A stretch of DNA of 64,000 nt from Thiohalocapsa sp963704155 (GTDB lineage Bacteria > Pseudomonadota > Gammaproteobacteria > Chromatiales > Chromatiaceae): assembly GCA_963704155.1 (NCBI GenBank), contig CAVPHF010000032.1, positions 310,001 to 374,000 on the forward strand, in the 5' to 3' direction. A program made the position numbers and the translations under genes. The notes below the pieces were generated by a model, which worked only from the letters and a program-made list of their open reading frames with translations, did not search any database and was not told where the DNA came from. Shown here in pieces: positions 23,792 through 32,990 of this stretch. Numbering within the stretch: position 1 is the stretch's first letter; every line of letters starts with the position of its first letter.

Positions 23792-24376
23792 ATGCCCCGA
23801 GTCGATGCCCACAGCTTTTACGCCGAGTGCCTGGAGACACACGGCGCCACCGCCGAAGGACTGCATTTCCATTCCGCCCACACCCAGCTGGAGCGCTTCC
23901 GTGTCCTGCGCACCCTGCTCCCCGAGAGCTTGGCGTCGGTGACCCTGCTCGACGTGGGTTGCGGATTCGGTGACCTGTACCGCTTCCTGGAGCAGGCCGG
24001 TGAACCGCCCGGCCGGTATATCGGCGTCGACATCCATGAGCGCATGGTCGAGACGGCGCGCGAGCGCACCGGCGCCGAGATCCTGCTGATCGACGCCGTG
24101 ACCGATCCGCTGCCCGAGGCCGATTACACCGTTTGCAGCGGCGCCATGAATACTCTGACGTTGGATGAGACCAAGCAATTCATCGAACGCTGCTTCGCGG
24201 CATCGCGCACGGGTTTCGTCTTCAACCTGCTGCACGGGCACGACTGGTCGCATACCTACAACTATCGCAAGCCGGCCGAGATCGAGGAATGGGCCGCGGA
24301 GCTTGGGGCCGAGTGCCGCATCGTCGACGGCTATCTGTATGAGGACTTCACCGCTGCATTGACGCGCCGTACCTGA
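23792..24376 (+). CDS. class I SAM-dependent methyltransferase
   Basis: A 194-residue enzyme with the SAM-binding motif VTLLDVGCGFGDLYRFLE, the acidic ribose-binding end IGVDIHERMVETA, and the motif-IV area DYTVCSGAMNTL. A conserved methyltransferase core with no accessory domain, so the substrate (small molecule or metabolite) cannot be told. Downstream repeat-like sequence GACGCGCCGTA occurs twice at the 3' end (24361 and 24376). The gene is divergent from trmB and convergent with thiG, hence monocistronic. Confidence 0.85.
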   Translation: MPRVDAHSFYAECLETHGATAEGLHFHSAHTQLERFRVLRTLLPESLASVTLLDVGCGFGDLYRFLEQAGEPPGRYIGVDIHERMVETARERTGAEILLIDAVTDPLPEADYTVCSGAMNTLTLDETKQFIERCFAASRTGFVFNLLHGHDWSHTYNYRKPAEIEEWAAELGAECRIVDGYLYEDFTAALTRRT

Positions 24377-24475
24377 CGCGCCGTATCTGACCCTCTGGCC
24401 CATCGCCGTGTTGCCCGGCGGCACGGGAGCGGGACCGTCAACCCGGGCCTGGGCCTGGCTCGGGTGGGGCAGATC

Positions 24476-25279
24476 TCAGAAGAAGGTCCCCTCGATGGGC
24501 GATGATGCCGAGGCGAAGCGCTTGGCCTGCATGCGTCCGGCGCGGAATGCCTCGCGCCCGGCCTCTATACCCTTGCGCATGGCGCTGGCCATCAGCACCG
24601 GGTCTTTGGCGGCGGCGATGGCCGTGTTCATCAGCACGCCGTCGCAGCCGAGCTCCATGGCCACGGCGGCATCGGAAGCCGTGCCGACGCCAGCATCCAC
24701 CAGGATCGGCACCGAGGCGTTTTCGACGATGGTCAGGATATTTAGCGGGTTGCGGATGCCGAGCCCGGACCCGATCGGGGCGGCGAGCGGCATCACCGCG
24801 CAGCAGCCGACGGCTTCCAAGCGCTTCGCGATGATTGGGTCGTCATTGGTGTAGACCATCACATCGAAGCCGTCCTTGACCAGCAACTCGGCGGCCGTGA
24901 TGGTCGCGACCACGTCCGGGAACAGGGTCTTGTCGTCGCCGAGCACCTCAAGCTTCACCAGCTTGTGGCCGTCGAGCAGTTCACGGGCCAGACGGCAGGT
25001 GCGCACCGCGCTGTCGACGTCATAGCACCCAGCCGTGTTCGGCAGGATGGTGTACTTGCTCGGCGGCAGCAGGTCGAGGATGTTTGGCTCGTCGGCGTTC
25101 TGACCGATGTTGGTTCGACGCACGGCAACGGTGACGATCTCGGCGCCGCTGGCCTCGATGGCGCGCGCGGTCTCGTCTAGATCCTTGTACTTTCCGGTGC
25201 CGACCAGGAGTCTGGACCTATAGGTGCGGCCCGCGACGGTGAAGGTATCGGCGGCGGCATGGGTGGTGTCTACGGACAT
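24476..25279 (-). CDS. thiG: thiazole synthase
   Basis: Forms the thiazole phosphate ring of thiamine from deoxyxylulose phosphate, dehydroglycine and the ThiS thiocarboxylate. The 267-residue TIM barrel is complete: FTVAGRTYRSRLLVGTGKYKD at the N-terminus, then IVTVAVRRTN, LVKLEVLGDD, CCAVMPLAAPIGSGLG and VPILVDAGVGTASDAAVAMELGC with phosphate loops; the Lys in VKLEVLGDD is the Schiff-base residue. It follows thiS by 78 bp in the same direction; other thi genes are not in the window. Confidence 0.95.
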   Translation of the reverse strand: MSVDTTHAAADTFTVAGRTYRSRLLVGTGKYKDLDETARAIEASGAEIVTVAVRRTNIGQNADEPNILDLLPPSKYTILPNTAGCYDVDSAVRTCRLARELLDGHKLVKLEVLGDDKTLFPDVVATITAAELLVKDGFDVMVYTNDDPIIAKRLEAVGCCAVMPLAAPIGSGLGIRNPLNILTIVENASVPILVDAGVGTASDAAVAMELGCDGVLMNTAIAAAKDPVLMASAMRKGIEAGREAFRAGRMQAKRFASASSPIEGTFF

Positions 25280-25357
25280 CGGCGTGATTGGACTCTTTTC
25301 GAAGGTTGGCGCGGGTAGGCTGCGCTTGGATTGCCGCCGCTGGCGGCTCGGATCGGC

Positions 25358-25558
25358 TCAGCCGCCGCCGACCGCGTGGATGATCTCGACCCGGTCGTCG
25401 GCCGCCAGTCGATGGCTCTCGAACAGGCTGCGCGGGACCAGTTCTTCGTTGACCTCGACGGCCATGCGTCTGCCGCTCAGCGCCAGCCGGTCTATCAGAC
25501 CGGCCATGCTGAGCCCATCCGGGATCTCGATCGGGCTGCCATTAACGGTAATCTGCAT
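25358..25558 (-). CDS. thiS: sulfur carrier protein ThiS
   Basis: A 66-residue ubiquitin-fold sulfur carrier for thiazole synthesis. It starts MQITVNGSPIEIPDGLSMAG, continues with RMAVEVNEELVPRSLFESH and ends in AVGGG with the C-terminal Gly-Gly needed for adenylation and thiocarboxylate formation. A GAGGAAAG ribosome-binding site precedes the ATG. Only about 30 bp separate its start from the end of the RAYT element, so the element sits in what should be the thiSG promoter. No thiamine riboswitch is visible in the remaining leader. Confidence 0.93.
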   Translation of the reverse strand: MQITVNGSPIEIPDGLSMAGLIDRLALSGRRMAVEVNEELVPRSLFESHRLAADDRVEIIHAVGGG

Positions 25559-25589
25559 CTTTCCTCACGATCCTCTCACGAAAAGCACG

Positions 25590-25609
25590 AAAGGGGCCAG
25601 GCTCAATTT
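25590..25609 (+). repeat. left inverted repeat of RAYT unit
   Basis: Twenty bases, exact reverse complement of 26363-26382. It overlaps the last codons and TGA of the transposase gene and ends 32 bp from the thiS start. Confidence 0.95.
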
Positions 25610-26346
25610 AGTCGCAGCGGATGTTGCGTTTGCCCGGGTTTCCGGTCCGGGCCATCGTCCCTGTCCTTACGAGGCCTGCCGCGCTTTCGCAAGGTGCGGC
25701 GTTGGCCGGTGATTGCCTGGATCTCGGCATAGAATTGGTTGTTGCCGATCGGCTGATCCTGTTTGAGCGCCATCCGGAGGTTGGTTAGGGGTAAGTCGTC
25801 AAGCGTGCTGCCGAAAAGATCCCGATAGGCAGCGCGTCGCGATTCATCGTCCGGCCCCAGGTCTAGGTATAGTGCATGCCGTGTGACCAGTGTGTCAGCT
25901 CTGCCGAGTCCGTTGGCCTGGTAGCTGGACCAGCGATAATCGGCGGGCTCCGCGACCATGCCTGCCCGGACGGGGTTGAGCTCGATATAGCGATGGCAGA
26001 GCAGCAAATAAGTATCCGCCTGCACCAGGGATGACTTGTAGCGGCCGTCCCACAAGGTGCCAGTGCGCCCATAGGTCTGGTTGACGTATTGCACGTAGCG
26101 CCGGCCGACGGAGATCAGCACCTGCGGAACGCGAGCCGCGTCCTCGGGCGTCAGCAGCAGGTGCACGTGGTTGGTCATCAAGACATAGGCATGCAGGTGG
26201 CAACGTTCGCGCTCCAGTGCCTCGCGCAGCCAGCCAAGGTAGGCGACCCGGTCCTGGTCGTCGAAGAAGCAGTCCGCCCGGTTGTGTCCGCGCTGAACGA
26301 TGTGCAGCGGCATTCCGTCGATGTGAACGCGTGTGCGCCTGGGCAT
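25603..26346 (-). CDS. REP-associated tyrosine transposase (RAYT, Y1 family)
   Basis: A single-strand HUH transposase of the TnpA_REP group. The N-terminal MPLHIVQRGHNRADCFFDD is the standard start; the metal-binding HUH motif is in YVLMTNHVHLLLTPE, and the catalytic Tyr lies in the helix RRYVQYVNQTYGRTGTLWDGRY. YIELNPVRAGMV and YRWSSYQA complete the family pattern. The 247 residues include a basic C-terminal tail (RKRGRPRKDRDD). All motifs are intact. Such proteins mobilise or maintain REP sequences; one REP-like candidate lies at 38486. Confidence 0.95.
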   Translation of the reverse strand: MPRRTRVHIDGMPLHIVQRGHNRADCFFDDQDRVAYLGWLREALERERCHLHAYVLMTNHVHLLLTPEDAARVPQVLISVGRRYVQYVNQTYGRTGTLWDGRYKSSLVQADTYLLLCHRYIELNPVRAGMVAEPADYRWSSYQANGLGRADTLVTRHALYLDLGPDDESRRAAYRDLFGSTLDDLPLTNLRMALKQDQPIGNNQFYAEIQAITGQRRTLRKRGRPRKDRDDGPDRKPGQTQHPLRLN

Positions 26347-26362
26347 TTGCGGACTATAGCAG

Positions 26363-26382
26363 AAATTGAGCCTGGCCCCTTT
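26363..26382 (-). repeat. right inverted repeat of RAYT unit
   Basis: Twenty bases, exact reverse complement of the copy at 25590-25609, located between the transposase start and the TTG start of the acyl-CoA ligase gene 24 bp further on. Confidence 0.95.
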
Positions 26383-26405
26383 TTAAGATTGATGAGGACG
26401 GTTGA

Positions 26406-28226
26406 TTGAATAACTGGTCGGAGGATCTCATCCCGGTCGAACACGCCCGCACGCTCGACGGGCTCTTTCATCAACGCGTGAAGCGCTCGCCGGAGCGGAC
26501 CGCTTATCGCTGGTTCGAGCGCGGCGCCGGCGAGTGGCGCTCGCTCACCTGGCGCGAGACCGCCGAGCAGGTCGCGCGTTGGCGCGATGTGCTTGCCGCC
26601 GAGGCGCTGAACCCGGGCGATCGCGTTGCAATGCTCCTGCGCAACTGTCCCGAATGGGGCATCTTCGATCTGGCCGCGCTGTCGCTCGGCCTGGTGACGG
26701 TGCCGCTCTATACTGACGACCGTGCCGACAACGCCGCCTACATCTTGCAGGATGCGGCCGTGAAGCTGCTGCTGGTTCAGGATGCCGGTCGCTGGCGGCG
26801 TCTGGCACCGGTCCTCGGCGATGCGCCCTGGCCTCGGCGCGTAGTGATTCTGGACGATCGCGACGCGGCTTCCGAGGCCGCCTCCGATGATGCACGCGTG
26901 GTGGCGGCGCGCCATTGGCTGCCGGTCACTGGCAAGCCTTGGCAGCAGCGCGCGGCCGATGCGGACAGTCTCGCGACCATCGTCTACACCTCGGGCACGA
27001 CCGGCAGGCCGAAAGGCGTGATGCTCAGTCACGGCAACATCCTGACCAACGCCCATGGTGGTCTGACAATGATCGATGTCTACCAGGAGGACGAATTCCT
27101 GTCCTTCCTGCCGCTCTCGCACATGCTCGAGCGTACCGGCAGCTATTACCTGCCGATGATGGCGGGAGCGACGGTGGCCTACGCGCGCTCGATCGCGCAG
27201 CTCGGCGAAGACATGCAGGCAATCCGCCCCACCGTCATCATTGCCGTGCCACGCGTGTTCGAGCGCGTCTACGGGCGCATTGTCGACCAACTGGCCTCGC
27301 GCCCGGCGCCGCTCAGGCGGCTGTTCAAGCTCGCGGTCAAGGTTGGCTGGATGCAGTTCGAGCGCGACCAAGGACGCCGCGGCTGGCATCCGCTGCTGCT
27401 GTTGTGGCCGTTGTTGCGACGCCTGGTCGCGCGTCCGGTGTTAGACAAGCTCGGCGGGCGCATGCGGGCGGCGGTCAGTGGCGGCGCGCCGCTGCCGTTC
27501 GACGTGGCGCGGGTCTTTGTCGGCCTCGGGCTGCCGCTGCTGCAAGGCTACGGTCTCACCGAGACCAGCCCGATCATCGCCGTGAATCCGCTCGCGGACA
27601 ATCGGCCGCAGAGTGTCGGCGTATTGCTGCGCGGGATTCAGGCGCGCATCGGCGCCGACGATGAGCTGCAGGTGAAGGGCTCCTGCAACATGCTCGGCTA
27701 CTGGAACAATCATGCGGCCACCGCGAAGGTACTCGATGCCAACGGCTGGTTCAGTACCGGCGATCAGGCGCGAATCGACGGTCGCCATCTCTACATTACA
27801 GGCAGAATCAAGGACATACTAGTCCTGTCCAACGGCGAGAAGGTGCCGCCGGCCGATATGGAGATGGCCATCGGTCTCGACCCGCTGGTCGAGCAGGTGT
27901 TGGTGATCGGTGAAGGGCGCTCGTACCTGAGCGCGCTCTTGGTGCTGAATACCGACCTCTGGACCGGCTTGGCGACCGAGTACGGCCTGAATCCCGGCCA
28001 GCGCGAGAGCCTGAACGACCCGCGCCTGGTGAAGGACATGCTGAAGCGTGTTCGCGACGCGCTGGCGGACTTTCCCGGCTATGCGAAGATTCGTCGGGTG
28101 ACGCTCACCCTAGAGCCCTGGTCGATCGACAACGGTCTGATGACGCCAACGATGAAGATCAAGCGCAACCTGGTGCTGGCGCGCTACCAGGGCGATGTCG
28201 AACAGATGTATGACATGGATGCTTGA
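26406..28226 (+). CDS. long-chain fatty acid-CoA ligase (AMP-dependent synthetase)
   Basis: Activates fatty acids to acyl-CoA through an acyl-adenylate. The 606 residues show the AMP-binding P-loop TIVYTSGTTGRPKGVMLSHGN, the A5 motif GYGLTETSPIIAVNP, the A7 motif WFSTGDQARIDGRHLYITGR and the C-terminal Lys in TPTMKIKRN. It starts at a TTG with GATGAGGA just upstream; the RAYT element ends 23 bp before, so the native promoter may have been displaced. The substrate chain length is inferred from resemblance to FadD15-type enzymes. Confidence 0.9.
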   Translation: MNNWSEDLIPVEHARTLDGLFHQRVKRSPERTAYRWFERGAGEWRSLTWRETAEQVARWRDVLAAEALNPGDRVAMLLRNCPEWGIFDLAALSLGLVTVPLYTDDRADNAAYILQDAAVKLLLVQDAGRWRRLAPVLGDAPWPRRVVILDDRDAASEAASDDARVVAARHWLPVTGKPWQQRAADADSLATIVYTSGTTGRPKGVMLSHGNILTNAHGGLTMIDVYQEDEFLSFLPLSHMLERTGSYYLPMMAGATVAYARSIAQLGEDMQAIRPTVIIAVPRVFERVYGRIVDQLASRPAPLRRLFKLAVKVGWMQFERDQGRRGWHPLLLLWPLLRRLVARPVLDKLGGRMRAAVSGGAPLPFDVARVFVGLGLPLLQGYGLTETSPIIAVNPLADNRPQSVGVLLRGIQARIGADDELQVKGSCNMLGYWNNHAATAKVLDANGWFSTGDQARIDGRHLYITGRIKDILVLSNGEKVPPADMEMAIGLDPLVEQVLVIGEGRSYLSALLVLNTDLWTGLATEYGLNPGQRESLNDPRLVKDMLKRVRDALADFPGYAKIRRVTLTLEPWSIDNGLMTPTMKIKRNLVLARYQGDVEQMYDMDA

Positions 28227-28366
28227 TGAGGCGACTGCGCGAGGCCCGTGCCCGCGAGATCAAAGGCGATGGTCGGCTATTGCCAAGGGCAGAGGGTTGG
28301 TGGGAGCCGGCCGCGCAGTGGCGCCTAGCCGCCTTTGTTCCTTGCTGTCATCCCCATATCCGAGTC

Positions 28367-28903
28367 ATGAACGGCGACCTACCCTCCACTGACGATCTTC
28401 CCTCGCGCTTTGGCAAGGCCATGCTCATTGCCGCCTGGGTGGTTGGCCTCGCGCTGCTGGTGCTGTTTTTCAGTAACCTGCTCGAGCATCAACGCAACCC
28501 CAACCGCGATCTGGCGCTGGAAGTCGGCGCATCCGGACTGCCGCAGGTGATCCTGCAACGCAACCGTATGGGCCACTATGTGGCGGCTGGCAGCATCAAC
28601 GGCGTCCCGGTCACCTTTCTGCTCGATACCGGCGCCACCAGTGTGGCGCTGCCGATGGATCTGGCTCAGCGCATGCGATTGGCGATGCGTCCCGGCGGCG
28701 TCAGCAAGACCGCCAACGGTCTGGTACGAACCTGGTCGACGCGGCTCGACAGCGTCAGTCTTGGCGGTTTGACTGCCAAAAACGTGCGTGCGGTGGTGAT
28801 GCCGAACATGCCAGGAAACGAGGTGCTGCTCGGAATGAGCTATCTACGTCGCTTCGAGATGATCCAACGCGGCGATACCATGACGCTGCGCGTGCCGGGT
28901 TGA
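28367..28903 (+). CDS. membrane-anchored retropepsin-like aspartic protease
   Basis: A 178-residue protein with an N-terminal membrane helix (AMLIAAWVVGLALLVLFFSNLL) and a single retropepsin-like domain: FLLDTGATSVALP holds the catalytic Asp, and VRAVVMPNMPGNEVLLGMSYLRRFE is the family C-terminal signature (clan AA, TIGR02281 type). One active-site Asp per chain means it must dimerise, probably on the periplasmic face. The start at ATG 28367 is chosen because it leads straight to the anchor; the frame is open further upstream. It follows the acyl-CoA ligase by 140 bp on the same strand. Confidence 0.88.
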   Translation: MNGDLPSTDDLPSRFGKAMLIAAWVVGLALLVLFFSNLLEHQRNPNRDLALEVGASGLPQVILQRNRMGHYVAAGSINGVPVTFLLDTGATSVALPMDLAQRMRLAMRPGGVSKTANGLVRTWSTRLDSVSLGGLTAKNVRAVVMPNMPGNEVLLGMSYLRRFEMIQRGDTMTLRVPG

Positions 28904-28966
28904 ACGCGTCGCAGGGTCGGCTGCTCTCGCTGACGGTCTTGCGCAGCATCCTGAAGCAGCGGTTGC

Positions 28967-30532
28967 TCAGACTCGCCTGACGACGCCGCCGCGGCGGCTG
29001 TCGGCGCCGCCGGATAGGCGGCCATCGGCGTCGATCGCGACGCTGTGCGCGCCGCCGAAGAACACGCTGCGCTCACCCCAGGCGAGGATGTCGGGCCAAT
29101 GTCCGCGCAGTGCCTCGAGCACGTCCGGCGGGCAGGGCGGCTCGATACTGAGTTTACCGCCCTCGTAGTGGACGCGCGGCGCATCGACCGCCTCATCCAG
29201 CGGCATCCCGAGGTCGATGCGGTTGCTCAGCACCTGCACTATCGCGCTACGGATGCGGTTCGACCCGCTCGAGCCGGTCACGCACCAGCCGCCGTCCGCA
29301 TGCCGCACCAGGGTCGGACACATCATTGAGCCGATGCGGGTGTCTTCCGGCCAGCGGTGGAAACCGCCCGGGTTCAAGTCCTCTTCGCCCAACATGTTAT
29401 TCATGAGAATGCCGGTTTCCGGCAGCAGGTAGCCCGCCCCCTCGCCGTTCGACAAGGTCAGGCTCGCCAGATTGCCGTCGGCGTCGGCAATGCTAATCTG
29501 TGTGGTGCCGCGGCGAAACGCGGCCCTGTTGCGCATCAGCGCGCGATAACGGGCAAGCAGCGCCGGGTCGGCGAACGCGGGGTCGATTAGGGCGGGGTCG
29601 AGCGCCGAACGGCCGGCCGGCCGCGCTTCGGCCCGCAGTTCCTGCGTCAGTCGCATGGCGGTGGCGAGCAGGTGTCGATGGGCGGCGCTGCCGAATATGG
29701 CCTCGTCCAGAGTCTGTTGGCAGAGTAGGTCCAAGGCCAGCGCGATCAACAGCCCGCCGAGTGACGGCGGCGGATTCAGATAGAGCCGCGCGTCGCGGTA
29801 GGTGGTGGCAAGCGGGCTGCGCTCGATGACGCTGTAGTGTTCGAGGTCGGCTATGCGCAGATGCCCGCCGCGGGCCTTGCAGTCCGCTGCCAGTTGCTGG
29901 CCCCAGGCTCCGCGATAGAGCAGCTCCGGTCCGCGGGCGCCCAAGCTGGCGAGCGCGTCGGCGAGTTCCGGCTGCTGGAGGCGCTCGCCGACAGAGGCGA
30001 GTCTGCCCGCATCGGTTCTGGATGCGTGCTTGGCGAAGACCCGCGGGCAGGCGCGCAGGATGGGCTCGACGATCTGCGCGATGCGGTGCTGGAAGGCGTT
30101 GACCACGACGCCGTCTCGAGCGAGCGTCATCGCCGGTTCGAGCAGCTGTTCGGCCGGCAGACGGCAGAGCGCGCGTTGGATGGCGAACAGACCGGCGAGG
30201 GCACCAGGCACGGCGATCGAGCCCATGCCGATGTGGAACTCCTGCGCGGTGGCGCCAAAGTCCGCCAGGATCGGATAGAAATCGAGGCCGTCCGGGTCCG
30301 CCTTGTGCCGCGGTGTCTGCACAAAGAAGTCATAGATCACCGGCTCGAAGCCCGCGCGGCGCGCGTGCAGAAAGCCGCCGCCGCCGAGGGACGCCAGCAC
30401 CGGTTCGGCGACACAGGCCGCCGCCAGTGCCGCGGCGATGCCGTCGAAGGCGTTTCCGCCGTCCTCTATTACCCGTGCCGCGGCCGCGGCCGTCTGTTCG
30501 TGCCCTGCCGCGATAATCGCTCTGGTCATCAT
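28967..30532 (-). CDS. gamma-glutamyltransferase family protein
   Basis: Ntn-hydrolase of the gamma-glutamyltranspeptidase family, 521 residues. The large-subunit start AAAAARVIEDGGNAFDGIAAA and ASLGGGGFLHARR are typical; the self-cleavage site with nucleophile Thr is in RRGTTQISIADADGN, followed by the oxyanion GYLLPETGILMNNMLGE and CVTGSSGSNRI. No signal peptide is visible, so unlike E. coli Ggt it is probably cytoplasmic and may act on a gamma-glutamyl compound other than glutathione. Monocistronic; divergent from the FGE-domain gene. Confidence 0.88.
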   Translation of the reverse strand: MMTRAIIAAGHEQTAAAAARVIEDGGNAFDGIAAALAAACVAEPVLASLGGGGFLHARRAGFEPVIYDFFVQTPRHKADPDGLDFYPILADFGATAQEFHIGMGSIAVPGALAGLFAIQRALCRLPAEQLLEPAMTLARDGVVVNAFQHRIAQIVEPILRACPRVFAKHASRTDAGRLASVGERLQQPELADALASLGARGPELLYRGAWGQQLAADCKARGGHLRIADLEHYSVIERSPLATTYRDARLYLNPPPSLGGLLIALALDLLCQQTLDEAIFGSAAHRHLLATAMRLTQELRAEARPAGRSALDPALIDPAFADPALLARYRALMRNRAAFRRGTTQISIADADGNLASLTLSNGEGAGYLLPETGILMNNMLGEEDLNPGGFHRWPEDTRIGSMMCPTLVRHADGGWCVTGSSGSNRIRSAIVQVLSNRIDLGMPLDEAVDAPRVHYEGGKLSIEPPCPPDVLEALRGHWPDILAWGERSVFFGGAHSVAIDADGRLSGGADSRRGGVVRRV

Positions 30533-30587
30533 GCCTCCCGGCGCCGCACGCTATAGTAGCGTTCCGCCGCCCAACTTTCGCTGTTCG

Positions 30588-32000
30588 ATGACGCGAAGCA
30601 GCAGCACACCAGTGACCAGCCAGCCAGACCCCAGCGACGATGCTCGGCAATCGCAGCAGCTTGCCGCCCTGCGCGCCGAGCTCGAGCTGGTGCGCCGGCA
30701 GTCATCGGAAGACATTGCCAGGCTTGAGCAAGATCTCGCGCTTGCACGACGCCTACCGCCGCAGTCGCGCGATCCGGCCGAGGTGATCGCCAGCACCGCG
30801 GTGGAGCAGGAGTTGCTCAGGCTGCGCAACGCGCTGCGTGAAAAGGAACGCATCGTTGTGCAGCTCAATGGGCAGTGTCGTGGACTCGAGGATCAGCTGG
30901 AGGATCGCTACCAGCAGCTCGATGGCCTGCGCCGGCAAGTCGATGCCGGTGAGCGCGAGATCGCCACGCTGAGACGGCGGGCGCGGGACGCGGAGCAGGC
31001 GCTGACGCGGCTGCGATCCTCCACCCAGGCGCCGCGGCCGGTGCCCATGCGCTGGCCAAAGGCGCAGAGCGCGCTCTGGTGGGTGGCAGGGCTGCTGGCC
31101 TTGGTGCTCGTGGCTGCCTCGGTTTGGCGAGACGAGACCGTCGTGCCCAGCGCGCAGCCGCTGCCAGTCACGCCGCAGCCGCTGAATGTGACTGCTGGCG
31201 AGGCGCTCGCGACTGGCGCCGATCCGCTGGACGAGGGACCGGCGTCAGCGCCACCTAGTCCCAGTGCTGAACCGGCGCCGGTGCGCGGCCTTGTGCGTGA
31301 CCGCCATGGCCCGGAGCTGATCGCACTCAACCCGGCGACCTATCGCATGGGTCGTTCCGCCGGTGTTGCCCATTCGGATGGGGCGCCGGTGCGCGAGGTG
31401 GTCCTGCCGGCTTTTCTGATCGGCTCCCGTGAAGTGACCTTCGCCGAGTACGACCGCTTCGTCACCGCGACCGGTGCCCGGCGGCCGAGCGATCACGGCT
31501 TCGGCCGCGGCAAACGTCCGGTGATCGACGTCAGTTGGGGCGATGCGCTGGCGTATACACGCTGGTTGTCGCGGCGGACGGGTCATCGCTACCGGCTCCC
31601 CAGCGAGGCCGAATGGGAGTATGCGGCGCGTGCCGGTGGCAGGTCGCTCCATTGGTGGGGGGCCGATGCCCCGGCCGGCAGGGCCGTCTGTCTGGACTGC
31701 GGCTCGCGCTGGGACGGCCGCTCAACGGCGCCGGTGGCCAGCCTTGCGGCGAATCCGTTCGGGCTCTATGACACCGCCGGCAATGTCTATGAATGGGTTG
31801 CCGACTGCTATCAGCCGACGCACCGCAACGCCCCGAGTGACGGCAGCGCCCTGCAGCTGCGCGGCTGCCGACAGCGTGTCGCCCGCGGCGGCAGCTTCAG
31901 AACGCCCTTGACCTCCGTTTACTCGCACGCGCGCCGCGGTTTCGAGCCTGAGACCAGGGTCGACATGATCGGCTTTCGGATCGCCCGCGATGCCCGCTGA
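30588..32000 (+). CDS. coiled-coil membrane protein with FGE-sulfatase domain
   Basis: A 470-residue protein in three parts: a long coiled coil (about residues 20-145, LAALRAELELVRRQSSEDIA ... ALTRLR), one transmembrane helix (ALWWVAGLLALVLVAASVW), a Pro/Ser-rich linker, then a formylglycine-generating-enzyme fold (MGRSAGVAHSD, VTFAEYDRFV, RYRLPSEAEWEYAARAG, GLYDTAGNVYEWVADCY, ARGGSF). The fold is used by many bacterial proteins without sulfatase-activating activity, and no sulfatase lies near. The domain should sit outside the membrane. Its stop overlaps the start of the kinase gene by 11 bp. Confidence 0.88.
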   Translation: MTRSSSTPVTSQPDPSDDARQSQQLAALRAELELVRRQSSEDIARLEQDLALARRLPPQSRDPAEVIASTAVEQELLRLRNALREKERIVVQLNGQCRGLEDQLEDRYQQLDGLRRQVDAGEREIATLRRRARDAEQALTRLRSSTQAPRPVPMRWPKAQSALWWVAGLLALVLVAASVWRDETVVPSAQPLPVTPQPLNVTAGEALATGADPLDEGPASAPPSPSAEPAPVRGLVRDRHGPELIALNPATYRMGRSAGVAHSDGAPVREVVLPAFLIGSREVTFAEYDRFVTATGARRPSDHGFGRGKRPVIDVSWGDALAYTRWLSRRTGHRYRLPSEAEWEYAARAGGRSLHWWGADAPAGRAVCLDCGSRWDGRSTAPVASLAANPFGLYDTAGNVYEWVADCYQPTHRNAPSDGSALQLRGCRQRVARGGSFRTPLTSVYSHARRGFEPETRVDMIGFRIARDAR

Positions 32001-32958
32001 TGCCGCGCCGGCGCTCAGGGATGCGGCGCAGCAGATGAGCAACGCTGATACGTCCGGTCGCGTCCTCGGCGTCGGCATCGCGACCTTGGACATCGTCAAT
32101 GTCGTCGCGGATTATCCAGCCGAGGACTGCAAGGTGCGCGCGCTCAGTCAGCGCGTGCTGCGCGGCGGCAATGCCGCCAACACGCTGGCAGTTCTGGCGC
32201 AGCTCGGCCGTGACTGCGAATGGGTCGGCACACTGGCCGATGACGCCGGCGGCGCGCTGATCGGCGCCGATCTGGATCGCGTTGGTGTGCGCCGCGCGCA
32301 TGCCGTCAGCCTAGCTGGCACAACTAGCCCGACATCCTACATCGCGCTCAGCCAGGCCACGGGCAGCCGGACCATCGTTCATCATCGCGCGCTGCGCGAA
32401 CTGACCGCTGCGGATTTCGACGCCGTGCCCCTAGACGATTGCAGTTGGGTCCACTTCGAGGGCCGCAATCCAGCCGAGACCGCCGCGATGATCGCCCGCG
32501 TTCGCGCCGAGCGCCCGGGCCTGCCCATCTCGGTCGAGATCGAGAAGCCGCGCGACGGTATCGAGCAGCTGCTGATGCGGTCGGATGTGTTGATCTTCTC
32601 CCGCGCATACGCCGAGTCGCAGAGGCAGGCGCCCGGGCCGGTCGACCCGCGCGCGTGCCTACGCCAGCTTGCCGCGACTAGCAGCGCCGGCCTCTGTCTG
32701 CTGCCCTGGGGGCGGGACGGCGCCTACGCCTTGGCCGCCGGCGGCGAGGTCATTCACGCGCCGGCGTATCCGCCCGGCCGGCTCGTGGATACGCTGGGCG
32801 CGGGCGATGTCTTCAACGCGGCGGTCATCGATGGTCTGTTAGACGGCCTCGCCCCGCCGGCGCTGCTGGCCGGCGCCAACCAGATCGCCGGATACAAGTG
32901 CGGACGTTATGGATTCGACGGCCTGGTCTCCAGCGCCAACGATGCCGGGTTGCTGTAA
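31990..32958 (+). CDS. PfkB-family sugar kinase (ketohexokinase-like)
   Basis: A 322-residue ribokinase-type enzyme. Near the start is VLGVGIATLDIVNVV, then VLRGGNAANTLAVLAQLG (sugar-binding GGN), and near the end RLVDTLGAGDVFNAAVIDGLL, the PfkB signature with the catalytic Asp. The arrangement most resembles ketohexokinase-type members. It overlaps the FGE-domain gene by 11 bp, hence coupled translation; a second in-frame ATG at 32035 is an alternative start that removes an unstructured leader. The substrate is not known. Confidence 0.87.
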   Translation: MPADAAPALRDAAQQMSNADTSGRVLGVGIATLDIVNVVADYPAEDCKVRALSQRVLRGGNAANTLAVLAQLGRDCEWVGTLADDAGGALIGADLDRVGVRRAHAVSLAGTTSPTSYIALSQATGSRTIVHHRALRELTAADFDAVPLDDCSWVHFEGRNPAETAAMIARVRAERPGLPISVEIEKPRDGIEQLLMRSDVLIFSRAYAESQRQAPGPVDPRACLRQLAATSSAGLCLLPWGRDGAYALAAGGEVIHAPAYPPGRLVDTLGAGDVFNAAVIDGLLDGLAPPALLAGANQIAGYKCGRYGFDGLVSSANDAGLL

Positions 32959-32990
32959 CATCGCGGTCAACACCGGTTTCCAGAGTGATT

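Larger units (their letters stand above)
25590..26382 (-). mobile_element. RAYT transposon-like unit bounded by perfect inverted repeats
   Basis: The transposase gene is framed by a perfect 20-bp inverted repeat: AAAGGGGCCAGGCTCAATTT at 25590-25609 and its reverse complement at 26363-26382. The left copy contains the transposase stop codon. The unit of about 793 bp lies neatly between thiS and an acyl-CoA ligase gene. RAYT genes are usually bounded by REP-type ends of this sort. No target duplication can be identified with confidence. Confidence 0.85.
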
